Part shown: positions 1 to 13,052 of the stretch, piece after piece | Position numbering within the stretch: position 1 is the stretch's first letter | Layout of the letters: the number at the start of each line of letters is the position of its first letter | Assembly (NCBI GenBank): GCA_940671915.1 | Contig: CALNVZ010003426.1 | Coordinates: 46,440,771 to 46,504,770 of the forward strand | Direction of reading: 5' to 3' | Origin: Paracentrotus lividus | Lineage: Eukaryota; Echinodermata; Echinoidea; Camarodonta; Echinidae | DNA: 64,000 bases | Notes under the pieces: model-generated | Database searches by the model: none | Seen by the model: the letters and a program-made list of their open reading frames with translations, nothing else | What the model was told of the DNA's origin: nothing | Made by a program: the position numbers and the translations under genes

Positions 1-3000
1 TAATATCTCTTACCTGCTCAGACATTACATGCAGCTTTCTCATTACTACATATCCATCCCAAGGCTGTTCACGATCGACAATTAAATTCCAGGAGGGAGC
101 ACATTCTCTAAGCAAATCCAAAGATCACGGAGATCCCCAGACCGACCAGCGATCTCAAACTCCCATTCTTCCCCACCATGCGCGACTGGAAGAGACTTGA
201 CGCCCTAAATTGTGTGATTCAAGATTTGCGTGTTGTAAACCGAGCATTACAAAAAAAAACAAAAAAAAAACAAGAAAAAAGAAAGAAAAAAAAAAAAAAC
301 TGCCAGTATACAAGTGTATCATATCATCCTCTTTCAAGTTATTAAGTAGATAACGCGCCGTTATCTCAATCTTGAAAAACGCTGAAACAAAATCCGATAA
401 AAATCTGGGCATACTGGTCGACTATCCATTATCGAGGTGTAAGTGCCAAGGAGTAGGGTAACAAGATACATGATTGGCCTAGTCCTTCCCGCCCTGTTCA
501 TTTCTAGCATTCCCCAGTGGTAACTTACGGCCCTTTCAGACGAAAGGGAACATTGTATTAAATATTTAAAAATGCTGTATCAAAAGCCAGGCTCCATACT
601 CCTTATCTCATTTCTGTATTTCTGTATATAATTATACAGGTTTATAAATATTAGTCTTGGGGGCTCATTCCAGGGTTTTTTTGGGGACCCAGCACAAAGA
701 TGCAAAATGCAACAAGTTTATCGAAAAGGGGACTTGAACCAGATAAGAATTTTGTAATGCTGTTAATTTTTTTTTTTTTTTTTAGAAATACTTTGCGAGA
801 TGAGCACAATTTTGAAAGGCACAATGTGTTTAGACCTGTTCATTCTCTTGTCACTGATTTGGATCCATGCTGGTTTACAAGCTCATAATAGCAGCGCAAA
901 GTTATATACCTTTTTGTTCAATATTATTTTCATTTATGATTGACCCTCATTTTCATTTGAAACAATGCATTAATCTCTTTGATGTTTGCATTCAAATAAA
1001 CAAAATAAAAATTTAATCTAGATGTTTTATGTACAGTGTATATAGAATATTATAAAAAGAGTTATTACCTGAACATGACTTTAATTTTGCTTGTGTGAAT
1101 AAGGTGTTTTATGTTCAAGGATTCTTGCTGGTTAATTTCTTTCGGTATATCAAATCTCATAACTAATAATAAAGTGTATAAACCGTGATTCACTTTTAGA
1201 GTGACATTCATCAAACATATACTGGTAGTTTGGGAAATAAGGTAGAAAACAAAGTTATTTATAAAATTCATATACTAGTAATAGTGGAGATATTAGATCT
1301 CTGTACATTACTCGATGTACCAGTATTTTATCAGTTTATCGGCATGAAAATATTTTAATTTCCGGCTATTACAATCTTACTCGATTCAGAATTCAAAGTT
1401 TAAAATTTATATACACTGTAAATTGAAAGTTTAATTACAGTAGGCCTAATATTTATGCAATTAATTAAATGAGTGTCAGGATGCTCCCTAATTTAACATG
1501 TGTTGATTATTTTTTTGGAATTTTTTAATAGAAATTATGAATTATACATAGGCCTACTCTGGCCTATATACGTGTAAATTATCAACATAACATTTTTATG
1601 ACTTTCCTTCAGATGTTATTTCAACACAGAAATAATAATCTGGATGTTCATTAACACATGCATCAGACATGAATTGTGTTGGCCTACAGACCTTTTTCAG
1701 AACTGATGAAAACTTGGACCATGACTTGCAAAGCCAGGGCTCTCTTTTATCTCATTTTATACCACCAATAGTTTTTCTCAGACCCCTGTAGCGGGTAGAG
1801 TCATCCTGAAGAACAAAATCTGGTGGGAAAGCTTGTTTTTTTATTGAAGAAAGAGATCTGAAAGAAAAGAAACGAGACAGGAATGATGGATCATGGGAAA
1901 AACATGACAATAGGAAAGCTTCGGTTGACTTTTACTCAACCTCTATGAGTCATTGTAGCCATGAAGATGTCTGTAAATGGGTCGGAGATGATCTGGACTT
2001 TGCTCTCCCAGTTGTTGACTGTTGAAACAAGTGTGTGTAAGACCTAAATTTACGAGAACAAATGGCCTTTTTTTTTCTTCATGAGAAGTGATTCTAGTCT
2101 TGCCTCAAGTCGTCCATATAACTTTTGTTAAATGTTACATTTATTAAGAGAAGCCTCACAGAATATTGTAAAAACTTAACAAATCAACAAATAATATTGT
2201 ATATTCGTGTGGTTTTAATAAATTAATATTAAACTTTCCTTCATCTGTGCTAGTTTGAATTGTTAAGAGCAATGGAGTATTTGAACAATGAGAGATTGTG
2301 ATAGAGTAGCCATCAATTAGTAGCCACAATCCAATGCCTCAAATTATTAAGGTTTATAGGTTTCCCACTTTATTTTTTATTTTAATACATGAGAAAACAA
2401 TTTCACAGAGGCCAATACCAGTTTGCACTTAAACAGTCTACGTTCAAGCACAGTCTCATTTTTTTTACTCACTGTTTGCAGAATAATGAATGAAATCAGG
2501 CATTACATACTCATTTTGTATGTCAAAGAAACCGAAACTTAATTTCTACTCCGGCATTGAATGAACGGCTGTCTTTTATTTTTCCTTTTCCAGGATGTTT
2601 ACTAGTTTGAAGCCAAACTATTTTTTGTAATCGGCTGCTTTTATCTCACTGGTGGACCTTTTGGGTGATTCATTAAAACTGTCCAAGTGCAAAGTTCCTT
2701 CATTATTTGCGCGGGAACCACAGAATCATTGTATTCCTTTTATACACGGAGTTGACTTTGAACGCAGTGTAAATTTATTCAGAGTGAATAGTAGTATTTA
2801 ATTTTAAAGGGTGGAATCAAACAAATGTCCCCAATGGAGGGTATTCTTTTTCCTGCCTAGTATTGCTCATATTTACAATTTCTCTCTTTAGACTAGTTAA
2901 GACCAACCTAAAAAAAAAGAAAGAAAAAGAAAATAAAATCATTGCTGGGGTCTCTAATTTTCAACGTTTGAACAAATTCCTAAAGTCCCATGTATCAATT

Positions 3001-3880
3001 TTATTTTTCTCTTTTTCTTTTAAAGAAAAAGAGAAAAATAAAATTGATACATGGTGAGCCCTTTGGAGAGGTAAAGAAAGGGATCAGTATTTTTTTAGCA
3101 CGGCTCTAGACATAATAAAGAAGTCAGGGTTGAAGAAGTTCTCTGAAATTTAACCTGGGAGAAACACCAATAATTCAGATAAAAAGAGAATCTGTCAGGT
3201 ACTTAAAAATTCTGTGTGGATCTTTAGCTTTGGCCCAGGAACATGATATTTAGGATTTGAATCAAACAAATTAATTAATAGATTACATTAACAAATGACA
3301 GTATGAATGATTGAAAAATTGTTAAGCCTTCTTCCTATTACCAATTGTGCAGTAGGTGTGATTACCTTCTTTATAAAAGGGCTGAATACATGTATGTGAA
3401 CCAAAACCATTATCCTTTGTGCTGCTCATGGAATGAAAATCTGCAACAATCAATCTGTAATGTATTATGTCCCTGAAAATAATAGCATTTAATGTATGTA
3501 ATAACCCCATTTTTAAATGACTTTTGCTCTTTACAGCCCATTAACGCCAAACAAAATATCAGTTCATATTTTTCTCCCTCATATTAGCCATGGTGAGAAT
3601 CATTTTAGTGATGTTAAAATTTGATCATGATTAAAATAGTCCACTTTCAAAGTACTTTCAATTTTCCTATCATTAATGTATTTGGATACATTAATCAGTT
3701 TGAATGTGTGTGAAGTTTCAGTGATGCATGCTATTTAATTTTGCTACATATTCATTAACTTCTTGATGGATTTTTATGATCGTTTTGTGAGGCATTATTT
3801 GATCTCCATTATCCTGAAAAAAAAATTCTTAAAGCAATTTGCCTTTGACTTAAGATAAAAAGTCCTCCAAACTTTTGTTT
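1..3880. other. 5' flank or 5' intron, no gene recognised
   Basis: AT-rich sequence with A- and T-runs (for example 250-299 and 765-783) and no open frame resembling a protein. A perfect 33-bp-arm hairpin lies at 2988-3054. Whether this is intergenic or an intron between a non-coding TEAD exon and coding exon 1 cannot be decided from the window. Confidence 0.5.
2988..3054. repeat. Perfect hairpin, 33-bp arms, 1-nt loop
   Basis: The arms 2988-3020 and 3022-3054 are exact reverse complements around a single T. Each arm joins CCATGTATCAATTTTATTTT to a pyrimidine/purine-rich part. No flanking target-site duplication is evident. A perfect, loopless palindrome of this length is usually young or kept by gene conversion. 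Confidence 0.95.
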
Positions 3881-4373
3881 TTAAAGGGGAAGTTCACCCT
3901 GGAATTTTATAGGTTTTGAAAAATGCAGAAAAAAAAAAATATGGATGAAAGTTTGAAGAAAATCTACCAAAAATAGCGAAGTTATGCATATTTAAAGTTT
4001 TGATTCTGTGACGTCACGTGCAAGCAGCTCTCCCATGTGTTGTATATGTAAATTCCATAAATTTGTCTTTTTTCATGGTTCTTGATAAAGGAATAGGTCA
4101 ATTTGATAGAGGCATGTATATTAACATATGTTTGATGTATCGACCGCACAGGTGAAATAATTAATTTTCTTCTGAAAAAATGACACTTAACGGAATTTAC
4201 ACTACATAACACATCGGAGAACTGCTTGCATGGGACGTCACAAAATCCAAACTTTAAATATTCATATCTTCCTTATTTTTTGGTCGATTTTGTCCGAACC
4301 CTCACTCATATTTTTCTTTTATTTTCTGCATTTTCTAAAACCAATTTAAACCCAGGGTGAACTTTCCCTTTAA
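3881..4373. mobile_element. TTAA-flanked MITE, family A, copy 1
   Basis: Terminal inverted repeats AGGGGAAGTTCACCCTGG and CCAGGGTGAACTTTCCCT are each flanked by TTAA (3881-3884, 4370-4373). The interior holds inverted gtgacgtcac motifs and an internal segment shared, in opposite orientation, with 21278-21760. A TTAA target site is typical of piggyBac- or Kolobok-type transposases. No transposase is encoded, so it is non-autonomous. Confidence 0.85.
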
Positions 4374-4493
4374 GCATCCTTACAATAACCATCCATTTAT
4401 AATTTATTGCATTAAATCAGGGACAAGATATTAGAAAGTGATCAACACTTACCCCCCCCCCCCTCCCCAATTTTTAATTTACCAGAATGGTTA

Positions 4494-5521
4494 TACAGTG
4501 TGTTCCTAAAAAAAGGTAATCAAAGTTCAAAGGTCAGTCATTTTAAAAGTATATGGTTTATTCTTGTAATTTGTTTACTAAAATACTAAGTAACTCATCA
4601 GCTTTAATATGAGATATTGCTGACATCCAAACTGTAATGGGTCACAGCGTTAGGGTCCTTTAAAGGTGATAGGTACAAAACCCATTTTTTTCCAAGTTTT
4701 TGGTTTGTCGGGTAAGAAACAAACCTTTTAAAAGTAGTTAATGTGGTTGGGTCTTTTTCAGCAAGTTCCAATGAAATGTCATCTTCTTTGCTGAAGTGGA
4801 TTTCTCACTGGTAATGAGATGCGTTATCAATTACGAGTCTCTGGAGTCATGGAGAGGTCGCCGCGACGTCTCCTGAGTCTCCAGGAAGTTGCGAGAAAAC
4901 CAAACAAATATCAAACATGTTCAATATTTTAGTAGACTTCTTTCAGACGCGAGCAAGTCTCTGTGACGTCTCTGTGGGTTGCCGCGATGTCCCCTAAGTA
5001 TTCACGAAAGTATCCACGACTTTGCAGAGTCGTTGTTGGAACTAGCTAGCGATTAAAAGAAATCGAACAGGTATGACAATTTTTAAAAACTTTTGTTCGA
5101 TTTACCACCACACTCTGAAGTCTCTGGAGACGTCACCACGACGTGTCCACGACTCAAGAGACTCGTCATGCTGAACCCATCTCATTGCTAGTGAGATACA
5201 TGTAGGTTCTTTGGAAAATAAGATTGAATTTCATTAAAATTAAAATTGTGAAGAAAAAACAAACAAAAAAACGATGAAACAAAAAACTTACAAAAAGCTT
5301 GTTTAGTACCCTACAAACGAAAAACTTGGAAAAAATGGGTTTTGTACTTATCACCTTCAAAGGACACTAACTCTGTGACCCATTACAGTTTGGACGTCAG
5401 GAATATCTCAAATTAAAGCTGATGAGTTACTTAGTATTTTAGTAAACAAATCACAAGAATATATACTTTTGAAATGACTGACCTTTGAACTTCGATTACC
5501 TTTTTTTAGGAACACACTGTA
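4494..5521. mobile_element. Foldback transposon with ~300-bp inverted repeats, Tc1/mariner-like ends
   Basis: The ends read TACAGTGTGTTCCTAAAAAA and its complement GGAACACACTGTA. Inverted similarity continues inward for roughly 300 bp (for example the ctgtaatgggtcacag / ctctgtgacccattacag block). CAGTG termini next to TA are the signature of Tc1/mariner insertion; TTA also flanks both sides (4491-4493, 5522-5524), so a 3-bp duplication is an alternative reading. The centre (4840-5165) is rich in GTCTC/GAGAC words. No transposase is present. Confidence 0.8.
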
Positions 5522-5552
5522 TTAAAAAATATGCATAAAAATTGAATTGATT

Positions 5553-5555
<3 letters not shown>

Positions 5556-5604
<49 letters not shown>
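5556..5604. repeat. T-run followed by G-run
   Basis: About 39 T then 10 G, followed by a short G-rich stretch. A similar T-then-G junction occurs at 21169-21195. It is a low-complexity tract and length is likely unreliable in the assembly. Confidence 0.9.
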
Positions 5605-5607
<3 letters not shown>

Positions 5608-6149
5608 GTCAAGTTCTGCTTTCCAGACATGGTTGAAATAGAGAAACTTGGCAAATGCATGATTTCAGAAAAATATTAACTTGTGACCACCCCAACTCTG
5701 AGAGTTTCCCTGTACGTGTACCCTAAATCGTGAAATTCAAACCCCCTACATGATAATAAGAATGGTGCAAGCATTACAGCTGTCCCCTGGACTCTCATTC
5801 AGTAGGCCTATGTGATGGAGCATTCCTACATACATGTAGTACATGTACGTAGAGAAGGGGTTTTCCCCCTGTCTTTTGTATTATTACATCATACTCATCA
5901 TTCACCTGCTTTTAAGCTGTGATGGATAATCTCCTCTTCTTTATCTTCTCTGTGAAAGGGGCATTGTTCAGCAGGCCCATATCTTCTCTGAAGTGCTTCC
6001 TTGAAATCTATACAAAGAGTTCTACGTTTTAATCTATTTTGTGAACACTCCTCTGCCAGTGTCGGTGGCCTCCATTTGTACAGTTTAGGCTTGCATGTAT
6101 GAACATGCTTTATGATAATTCTGTGGTCCATTGGCTTGCAGAAGGGTGT

Positions 6150-6602
6150 TAAGGGTGCTATCTCACATCGCGGAGACCGTCTCCGCGACAGAATAAAAAT
6201 CCGTCTCCGTGACGGATAAAAAGTATTAGAGACGTCTCTGCGACTATTTCTGAAAAAAGTCTGTAGTAGTCCCAAATCCGTCTCGAAAAATCAGGAGACG
6301 TCTCGGCGACAATTTATTAAAAAAAAAAATCTGAAGCAGTCCCAAATCCGTCTCCGATATTCAGGAGAAGTCCCCGAGACGTCTCCGCGACAATTGATGA
6401 AAAAAAAAAATCTGAAGTAGTCCCAAATCCGTCTCGGAGACGTCTCGGAGACGTCTCCTGATTTTCTGAGACGGATTTGGGACTACTTCAGACTTTTTTC
6501 AGAAATTGTCGCGGAGACGTCTCTAATACTTTTTATCCGTCGTGGAGACGGATTTTTATTCTGTCGCGGAGATGTCTCCGCGAAGTGAGATAGCACCCTT
6601 AG
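6150..6602. mobile_element. Large foldback element of the GTCTC/GAGAC family
   Basis: The ends taagggtgctatctcac and gtgagatagcacccttag are inverted. The whole ~450-bp element is nearly self-complementary: blocks such as ccaaatccgtctcggagacg recur on both strands, and aatccgtctcc, gagacgtctc and tcccaaatccgtctc are repeated several times. Shorter relatives are at 32659-32710 and 34084-34265. No coding capacity was seen. A target-site duplication is not clear. Confidence 0.85.
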
Positions 6603-7619
6603 GAAGCCCTCTCTATTGCATAATTATGTCGAATATTTGTTACTTGCATATAAATATTGTACTTGCCTTTGTACATATACTCCCCCCATCTTTGTCTTGG
6701 GAGGAGGGGGGGATGTTCACAATATACATTTGCTGTTGGACATGTACGTTGTGTACATGTCTTTACCATAGTTACATATGTACATGTACGTAGAAGAATT
6801 TTTGCCTCATGAATTTGATATACATGTAGGCCCCTTTGGTCTATGAACAGGGTATTTTTCCTTTATTTATTCATTCCTTAATTTTTTTTTTACTATTTCA
6901 ATGTCTAAAAAAACCTCTGTTGCAAAAGAAGCACATGTACACAGAAACTAAAGTCTGCATTACTGGTCATCAAATAAGTATACTGGTAGTACATGTACAT
7001 CGATGCTCTGTGGGACTTCTCTGGTTCGGAACAACAGGGGGCAGCGCAACCTTGCAGACTCTACTGGTTCACTAACAAGCTCTGATCTATTCTGAGGTGA
7101 AGTCTTGTCATCTTTGTACCTGCTTTAGGGGCAGTCACACTGAGCTGAAGACCTTAAACTTAGAGAGATGTTACTTTGACGTCTTTTGTAGTTTGAGTGG
7201 GTGCCAACGAATTTACATACTACATCCCTCCCACTAAAACATGAGATTATTCTATTATCTGTGAAATATCAACACGCAGAAGTCACACCAAAGTGACTGC
7301 ACTCGCTGCATTTATGCCAGACCTTTACATGTAGATGATATTGGACATGAGATGTTGGTAATTTCTTGCAAAATATAAAGAAGTTTGTATTGTGACTATA
7401 AGCCATGCTGATGTTATGGCAGTTTAACCGTATCCTAGTACACTACAGAGCATATTGACCAAGATATTTCAAACGTTAGGGACTCTGAAAGGAACAAGTG
7501 GTAGTTATTGCACAAAGTTGTGGAAGCAATTTTGAAGTTCAACATCTCAGAGATCTTGCAATGTGACTGCACCTTTTGACAAGCATCAACAGATTCCTAA
7601 TCAAATTTGTAGGTGAATT

Positions 7620-7900
7620 AGGAGGGCCACTTCACCCCAATTGATAGTTTCCCGTCTGTTCCGATGTCCTCCATACAAAGCAAATGTTGGAACTGGGAAC
7701 AAGTCATCATGGGTTTAGAGCGAGAAGGCATTAACTTTGTGTTAAATTTTTTTGATGTTTTAGGAGGGCCACTTCATCCCAAAGATAGTTTCCTCTCTGT
7801 TTCTATGTCTTTTTTATTTGTTTGTATCTAATCTGTTTAAGATGCATTGTCCAAAACATTTTACACAAGTTCAGAGCGAAAAGAGTGTTGTGTGTTATAG
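7620..7900. repeat. Imperfect ~140-bp tandem duplication
   Basis: The block aggagggccacttcacccc followed by gatagtttcccgtctgtt at 7619 recurs at 7762 with a few changes. Downstream landmarks (agagcgagaaggcat / agagcgaaaagagtg, then gtgtta) keep the same order, which indicates a diverged tandem duplication. Confidence 0.7.
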
Positions 7901-8544
7901 GATAATTACTGAAAGGATGCTTTTCTAGGTTCGACATTCATCTCAAATTATCTGTAGTAACTTTAGTGTTAAGCAAAAAACTGTATTTAACACATTTATC
8001 AGGCAAATAAACATTCAGACTCAATTTGACAGTATGCCTGCAAGCTAAACATGATAAGAAAGAGAGGATAATCTCTTGTTCGTGACAAGTCAGAAAAGTT
8101 TTGCAGTGATGTGTGACCAGTCATATACATACATACGTTTAAAAACAAAAGTCTAAAATATTTACAAAATATATATATTGTCTGGCCATCACAGGTGCAA
8201 ATAGGACTGTTTTCCTTAGAGATTGATACCAGATATGTTTATTATGTTGAATAATTGTCTGGATAGAGAGAAAATGATGCATTTACCAAGTTCTTGAAGG
8301 TGGCAATGGGCCGGTGTATCGCCATGGGTTTATATTGTCTGCATGATTTGAAATGCGATATCTTCCCATTTCCACGAAGAAGGCTCCCGTGCATATGTTG
8401 ATGTTTTAACAGGAGGAGGCTAAGGCCCATATTTGGTCATTCTCAAACACTAGTTGCAAACTCCCAAAGAACGATGGAAAATTTGGGTTGGCTTGGAGGA
8501 AAGGCTAGGTGTGGAGATGATGACAGAGATGGATAACAATACAG

Positions 8545-8549
8545 CAAAG

Positions 8550-8603
<54 letters not shown>

Positions 8604-8775
8604 ATTATATAGAGAGAGAAAATGTACAGAAGTAAAAAAAAATAAAAAAAAAAATAAATAAATAAATAGAGAGGGAGCAGAAAGAGAGAAGACAGAGAGA
8701 GAGAGGGGGTGGAAAAAAAAGGGGGAGGGGTGAGATGAAGAGAGGCAGAGACGTGAAAAAGAAATGAAGTAAAGA
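8545..8775. repeat. (GA)n microsatellite in purine-rich tract
   Basis: About 20 GA units near 8557-8596, continued by mixed GA/AAAT/GGA purine-rich sequence. The open frame on the minus strand (Ser/Leu/Phe-rich) is a by-product of this composition. Confidence 0.95.
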
Positions 8776-10292
8776 AAGTACAAAGGTATTTTACAGGTTA
8801 GTGTAATTTACATATTGTACATTTACAAGGTATTCCAGTGACTTTGATTGCAGAAGAACAATAGAGCTTTCAAGAAAGGTTGAACTTGAATTCTTTTCTT
8901 CTTGCAGTTGTGTATCACTGTTCAGCAAAATATGCAAAGCTTAAATGTCTGAATTATTACAAATTTATTTTGTCGTACAAAGGAGTGATCTGCTATTCAA
9001 ATTCCCAAGAGAACTCTCAGACGGACAGTTGTGTAGGCAACACATGAATTACTTTAAATATCCTTGAAGAGGACAAAAGAGCATATGGAACATCAATTTT
9101 TGAGCTTTCAACCATCTTTTGTATTATTTATTTACTTCAGGAATTCAGTGTTTCTTCATTAAATAGTAAAATCAGTGATTCTTGGATAAGTGCTGTGATA
9201 TGTTTTGTAGAAAGTTGATTAATCTCTTAATTATACTGTAGGAGCTTCAATCCACACACATCATGACCAAAGAACAGGGGGTTTCGGCAATTTGCCCCCG
9301 AAACATTTGAAAAATCCACACCAAAGGGGTACCATATTGTTTTTCTGTGAATGGATGATACTGGTGCTGTAGGAGATGGCTTGACTCGCTTGTAGAATTA
9401 AGAGTAGCCCTCACAAATACAAGTTTTCTTTTTCCCTTGGTCTACTAGTTTATACCATGGGAAGGTCTCCGATAACTGTGCACTTGGTATCATTCAATTC
9501 CTTTGACTGGAATCCAACAATAATTATGAATGAATCTTTCTCTCCCTATCTCTTGTCAAGTGAGCCATCAGATTGGCAACACTGATTGAAGCAGCCGGAA
9601 TACCCATTCCCTTACAACATTAATGGCTTTTTCAGATCCGAATTTGATGTTGTCGTTGCCGCCTGGGCCAGTAGGACAAAGGGATATCACGTAATGGCGA
9701 CGCTGATGTCCCCCGATCTCTCGAGTTTTGCTTTTCTGTGATAGTCATTTAACCGTGTCGTAGCACATGCCGTTATCACTTACCCAAATTTTGTAATTGG
9801 GGGTTTGCGAATGATGACAGCATTTTCTGTTTCAATGTTCAGGTTGGGAAGCGAAGAAGTGGGTACTCGTGTTATTTTGATGGGAATGTATAATGTACAT
9901 GTAGCGTGGTTGTAAGGTTTAGATTGATTGTCAAACATAGTGTGTCATACATCAACTAAGTACTTATTCTAATTAGATTAATGCTTTTAACTCACGAATG
10001 GTGATTGTTTAGTTCAAGTGGAATAAAAAAAAAAAAAATTCACTATGATTTTATAGCTCATTTAAAGACACCTTGTATATGAAACATCAAATCTATTATG
10101 TCACATTTTAGTTGGGATCATTAATGCTGATTCTAAAACTTGTACTTGTATGTTCTTTAAATGTAATTTATGAATGTGGAGTTCAAAAGTGGAAAAATAA
10201 GAATAAAAGATAATGTAACATCTAAGTATAAGGGAATTTCCCCATGAAGGTTTGAGCAACCAAACACAGAAGAGCCTGTGAATTCTGTGGTC

Positions 10293-10466
10293 TTAAGGGG
10301 GGTTTTCATAGGACCCGCAAATGTTTTGCGAAGTATTGAATGTCGAAGTCCAACAGTTATTTTTATGCCGCGAAAGCTTTTTTTAAGCGGCAAAAAGCAT
10401 AAAAACGACGGTCGGATACGCATCATTCTCTAAACGTTTTTGAAACCTGTGCACCCTCCCCTTTAC
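10293..10466. mobile_element. TTAA-type MITE, family B, copy 1
   Basis: It begins TTAAGGGGGGTTTTCATAGG and ends gaaacctgtgcaccctcccc then ttta. Interior words ttttgcgaa, atgccgcgaaagc and gcggcaaaaagcat are inverted. The family is shared with 47949-48077 (ggggtttcacagagcaggc ... gtgccctgtgaactcccc). The right TTAA appears mutated to TTTA. Confidence 0.65.
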
Positions 10467-13052
10467 AAACAACAAAGAATTATGAGATACTAGGGTGTAT
10501 CTTCGACACCTAATCCTAACCCTAGCCCTAGTATTCAATCTCCGAGCTGTTCATGTATAAAGGCAAACTTTTACACCCAAGTTACACTGCAAACTGTCTA
10601 CAAACTGATCAAATCTAGGCCATCCACAGTTACATGTTATCTACTTTCTACATTTTATTTAATGTACAGTTAATTGAATGTGTTTGCAGTGTGACTGGTT
10701 ACTTGGCTAGATTAGGGGAAATCCCTCCTCTTTACTGGTACCTGGGTATATTTTATGAAAGTCCTATTTCTGATGGGAATTTCGATACAAATCCGAACTC
10801 CGGTGGGGGTAGGAACTATTGAATTCTAAACAATTACAAGTGTGAGAACGGCCAGCCTGGTAGGGTAATGTTGATCGTGGGCTGATTTAAAAGAGAGAAA
10901 TAAAGAAAAGGAGGAGAGGGAGAAAGAGAGGAAGAGAAAGAGAGAAGATAGACATCTACGTTTATTTAGGCCTACACTGTATTCTGTTCTGTCTCCTGAG
11001 GTAGACAATATAGGAAGCTACAAGAAATGAGTATATTGTGCAAACTACATGTAGGATTGTCAACTCTTACTTCTGTTTCTGCTGAAAAAAGCACCTCTTT
11101 CGATGACTGTTTTATAGAAAATATTGACCTATTTGCCTACTTTTTGTTCATGATCAACAGTTCGTAAGCCCCGAGAAATATATCATTTCCACAAGCCTAG
11201 CATCCCTTTAATACATCAGCTTTGGTGATTATGCTACTAGGTCAAGAGTAGCGGCTCAAGATGTGACCAATATAGTCGTACTTGAAACAATGACTGGTAA
11301 AGCTGGGATTTCAACATGCATCTCACACAGGCAATCCTGAGCTGAAGGGTGCTCCCAAGATGTACTTTTGTTGTCGTCCAAATACAGATTTATTCATTGT
11401 ATGCTGAGATCTCGGAGGGCGTCAGCTCGATGTAAAGAGTTATTATTTGATATGATGATTTATTATGTTGATACGCGTGTGCTTACAAAAAAAAATCCCC
11501 AACAGATGTAAGCCTACATACATGTATATGCAGGGACGTCCCTGATATATGTAAATGGGTTAAAAATTGAGAAAGTGATTATAAATACAAAAGTTAAATT
11601 TTCAGAGCTGGGATTATAGAGAATTCTAAAAGCAGATTTATAATTATTACGTCTCTTAATACATTATCGGTACTTTCTTTATTCAGATGATAGATACCCT
11701 TGAAGACAAATAGGATTATACTAAGTTGTATCATGGGATGACTATATTTTTTATGCAAAAGCTTGATTTCAGGTCCTGGTAATTTTTTTAGGTCATAGGT
11801 CAGGCTTGCTCTGTGCACCATAGTTTTAGGGCTTTACAAAGTAAATCATAACGTTCAGACCCTATGATAGATTATTACTGGCATCCCTGTGTATACATGT
11901 AATTGCAATATTTTCATTGATAAATTTTGGAATAGAGAAAAGGTAGGTAGGACTGAGTGGGAGTTACAGAAGATAAGCAGATGTGTTGTTCTTTTGTGCC
12001 ATTTAAGGACACCATGATCTGTTTAAAATGTCTATTATTCTACTAAAAATATTGATATTTCAGAATCTAGGTGTTACGATAGCAAACTTCGCTGGTATCA
12101 TCTGTTAAAATCCATTTTCAGTCATCCCAAAGAAAGTGCATTTAGTGTGCTATCGTGCTGATTTTGCACAGGTTAGCGCCAAAGTTGCACCTTTGTAATC
12201 GAGTGAACCCCGTCGTGTACTTTCTCATTGTGGACCTTGGTGTGAAAAATAACAAGCACAAATTGTTGAGATCACTCTCTGCCTCCCTCTCTCTCTCTGT
12301 ATGACCATGAAAGCAAAAGCTGTGTAGCAACTGTTGCACAAGAATGCTGTCATGAATTAGTTCTGACCAATATACAGAACCAGTTTTGTTTTTGTCACAT
12401 GTAACGATTGTTTCATAACCTGCAGGGGGTCTGTGTATCACGATATCAATCTCTTTAGAAATGTTGTTTTTGTGAAAATACTGTATGCAAGTGATGGAAA
12501 TCGTTATATTAGCGGAAGAGGGTGAGTACCATGAAGACGAAATGACAAAGTAAAAAGCAAAAGGCTCATTCTCCCTATAATGTGAAATAATACAAAATAC
12601 ATAAGTGAGTACTTACAATGAAGATAACAGTTTGTAAACACTTGAATACTTGTTATTACCAGCACAAGGCATTAGTCTGGCCAAGGGTCTGGCTAATGAT
12701 ACTTATGTGAAGACATGTGTATGCACATGTATGTTTTTAGTCTTCTTTGCAAGGGTGGCAGATTAATTAACTCACATTTCTGTCTAATATCAGTAAATAT
12801 TACAGACTATTAATTTTGTCTGTGAGATGTAAATAGCATTTATTTTCATTTCATTTGGTTAATCCTTACACCAGAGGTATTATATCTTTGACTTTTCCCC
12901 CCAGCCTTCTTCTCATCTGAGAAGTATGTTTTTTTCTGTGCCTTTGAGTACAATTTACATACATGATTTTGGCTTATTTATTACCATCAACTTCATCTTT
13001 AATTATAAATCATTAAATTGTTCATTTCCATTTTAATTTCCTTTCTTTACAG
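10467..13052. other. Non-coding stretch directly upstream of TEAD exon 1
   Basis: No coding exon was recognised. The last ~40 bp form the polypyrimidine tract and acceptor of exon 1. Short GA-rich (10889-10950) and CT-rich (12278-12300) tracts occur. A non-coding first exon or promoter may be present but shows no diagnostic sequence. Confidence 0.5.

Larger units (their letters stand above)
6603..10292. other. Non-coding stretch with a tandem duplication and GA-rich tract
   Basis: No protein-like frame was found. It contains an imperfect ~140-bp tandem duplication (7620-7900), a (GA)n tract in a purine-rich block (8545-8775) and otherwise unique AT-rich sequence. A more complex, CpG-containing part lies near 9630-9760. 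Confidence 0.5.

Noticed and set aside
5898..6275. 125-codon minus-strand frame with Arg-rich middle
   Set aside because: Half of it lies in the foldback element and it matches no family.
8505..8783. Minus-strand Ser/Leu-rich frame
   Set aside because: By-product of the (GA)n tract.
10503..10535. Telomere-like cctaaccctagccctag words (also near 22862-22950 and 32625-32660)
   Set aside because: Short, irregular and scattered; not a tandem telomeric array.
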